From Globobulimina sp. (taxonomy: Eukaryota > Foraminifera > Rotaliida), in contig PIVH01000058.1 of the NCBI GenBank assembly GCA_003354225.1, positions 1-8,806 on the forward strand: a DNA stretch of 8,806 nt, read 5' to 3'. Shown piece after piece: positions 7,884-8,806 of the stretch. Positions within the stretch are counted from its first letter, which is position 1. Each line of letters opens with the position of its first letter. The notes under the pieces are model-generated. The model had not been told where the DNA came from and searched no databases. It was given only the letters and a program-made list of their open reading frames with translations. The translations under genes were made by a program, and so were the position numbers.

Positions 7884-8266
7884 TACACTGTCAGTTTATT
7901 TTTTATTTTTTTTTATTTGATAATTTTTTTTTTGGCCTGGTTTCTTATGTCGTGTAATCTTAGTTTTAAATTCTAGTATTTTCTATAGTTTTTTTTTTAA
8001 TATACAAAAGTTGAGTATCAAAAGTAGACTGTATCCTCGCACAAAACTAAAAATTTACGTTAGTGATAATAATCTTATAAATTGTATAACTCCACTAATT
8101 CTTTAAAATCATTTCTTTTTACTAAATTCTATAAATTGTGTAAATTGTACAAATCATATTAAGTAGTATCATTGTATTCATCATATAAATTTCATAAATT
8201 ATTATAGTTTGTAACACAGAGTTGAAAAATCTTTTGCAAAATCAAAAAAAAAAAAAAGCTTAGATA
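7884..8266. other. Intergenic region, T-rich then A-rich repeats
   Basis: No gene is visible. The first 130 bases are T-rich 3' flank with T runs and no AATAAA. From about 8075 to 8205 there are scattered A-rich 9-bp repeats in the upstream-type orientation. A run of 14 A (8244-8257) sits just before the next ATG. Confidence 0.6.
8075..8205 (-). repeat. A-rich 9-bp repeats upstream of the last gene
   Basis: Units such as TATAAATTG, TGTAAATTG and TACAAATCA at about 8076-8093, 8128-8158 and 8183-8205, in the same orientation as the blocks before genes 1 and 2. More degenerate and spaced than the block at 6548-6630. Confidence 0.55.
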
Positions 8267-8688
8267 ATGACACAGCTGAACAAAGAACATAAAGAGGCCA
8301 CAAATGAACTCACATATTTAGCTTTAGAACGGTGTCATGGAAATGGTACTGAAATAATTATTGTGCCCAAAGAATTTGTACTACTTTATCGTATTGGTGG
8401 TCGTGGAACAGCACGCTATGAAAGATTTGAGGTTATTATCTTTTTTGACAAAGCCAAATATATAAAAACAATGTATTACTAACAAGACTCTATGGACAGG
8501 ATCTCAATACTCTTTATCTTCGTTGATTAAACACATGGACGAGTCAGTATACAGGAGTGCGTGGATAAATAATTATGGCGATTTGAAAACTATTTTCGAT
8601 GAATTAAAATCATCACCAAAACGTTTACAAGAGATTAATAAAAAAAAAGTTGAACAGTTACCCAGATTATCAAAGTGAAATGTGGCGT
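8267..8688 (+). CDS. Unknown small gene with two apparent +1 frame shifts
   Basis: ATG 8267 opens a 71-codon frame ending at TAA 8480-8482. Directly afterwards the next frame is open from 8466 to TGA 8676-8678 and reads as ordinary protein (NKTLWTGSQYSLSSLIKHM and on). From the A9 run at 8640-8648 the third frame reads NSYPDYQSEMWR up to a good donor GTAAGC at 8689. Both shifts are +1, and A runs lie at or near each (A5 at 8464-8468, A9 at 8640-8648). The simplest reading is one gene with homopolymer sequencing errors or real disabling indels; programmed frameshifting is less likely. No intron with matching phase fits the first shift. I do not recognise the product. The 71-codon ORF alone is probably a fragment. 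Confidence 0.5.
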
Positions 8689-8741
8689 GTAAGCATCTTT
8701 ACCAACAAAAAAAAAAAAAAAAAAAAAAATTTTTTTTTCAG
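8689..8741 (+). other. Candidate 53-bp intron made of A23-T9
   Basis: Donor GTAAGC at 8689, short spacer, 23 A (8707-8729), 9 T (8730-8738) and CAG ending at 8741. Splice signals are good at both ends, and the T run would be the polypyrimidine tract. It supports the third-frame reading of the last gene. Alternatively it is 3' flanking low-complexity DNA. Confidence 0.4.
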
Positions 8742-8806
8742 TTCCCTCACTCCCATTTTTTTTTTTGTGTTGTTTTGTGTTTTTTTTTAATATCCTATAA
8801 ACTACT
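8742..8806. other. T-rich window end
   Basis: After a candidate acceptor the sequence is a short C-rich piece, then T and GT runs. No convincing coding content is visible; the preceding gene may continue beyond the window. Confidence 0.4.

Noticed and set aside
126-8205. CRISPR-like array from the repeated 9-mers
   Set aside because: Units are contiguous and degenerate with no unique spacers, and the window is eukaryotic.
8480-8482. Euplotes-type programmed +1 frameshift at the stop codon
   Set aside because: The known slippery context is AAA before TAA or TAG; here TAC precedes TAA, and the other genes end normally at TAA and TGA.
1-8806. Terminal inverted repeats between the A-rich start and the T-rich end of the window
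   Set aside because: The resemblance (A run followed by CCAAAACAAAAG versus the complement of the end) is low-complexity only, with no defined border or duplicated target site.

Overview
This window looks like nuclear DNA of an AT-rich protist. It has CAA/CAG polyglutamine exons, short spliceosomal introns (GT...AG) made of AT-rich 9-bp repeats, an AATAAA polyadenylation signal, and the standard stop codons TAA and TGA. The repeat-filled introns recall what I remember of the foraminiferan Reticulomyxa filosa. That placement is only a guess; dictyostelid-like amoebae or another AT-rich protist are possible. All genes I can support are on the + strand.

Layout: 1-295 is AT-rich upstream sequence with A-rich repeats. 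296-6352 reads best as one seven-exon gene: every exon joins the next in frame at GT/AG sites, giving about 1681 codons. Its predicted protein has a prion-like Q/H/P-rich N-terminus, a BED-like C2H2 zinc finger, a second BED-like C2HC finger, a core of more than 800 residues that may be an RNase H-type (hAT-like) transposase, a basic then acidic linker and a C-terminal PHD finger. A polyadenylation signal follows at 6417. 6353-6692 is repeat-rich intergenic DNA. About 6693-7055 encodes a small ASCH-domain protein with no clear ATG. 7125-7883 encodes a 252-residue basic protein with a Myb/SANT-like helix-turn-helix. 7884-8266 is intergenic and repeat-rich. From 8267 to about 8688 lies a small unknown gene whose likely coding frame shifts +1 twice, each time near an A run, followed by a tiny candidate intron made of an A run and a T run. 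The gene probably continues toward or past the window end.

How the genes may work together (inference): zinc-finger DNA binding with a transposase-like core, a PHD histone reader, an ASCH domain (RNA- or modified-base-binding fold) and a SANT-type DNA-binding protein side by side suggests either a multi-gene DNA transposon with chromatin-reading accessory genes or a domesticated transposase in a chromatin locus. No terminal inverted repeats or target-site duplications could be identified in the window.

The most striking non-coding signal is a degenerate 9-bp repeat, ATTTRTRTR, whose orientation follows gene structure: T-rich on the sense strand inside introns, and the reverse complement (YAYAYAAAT) upstream of gene starts.
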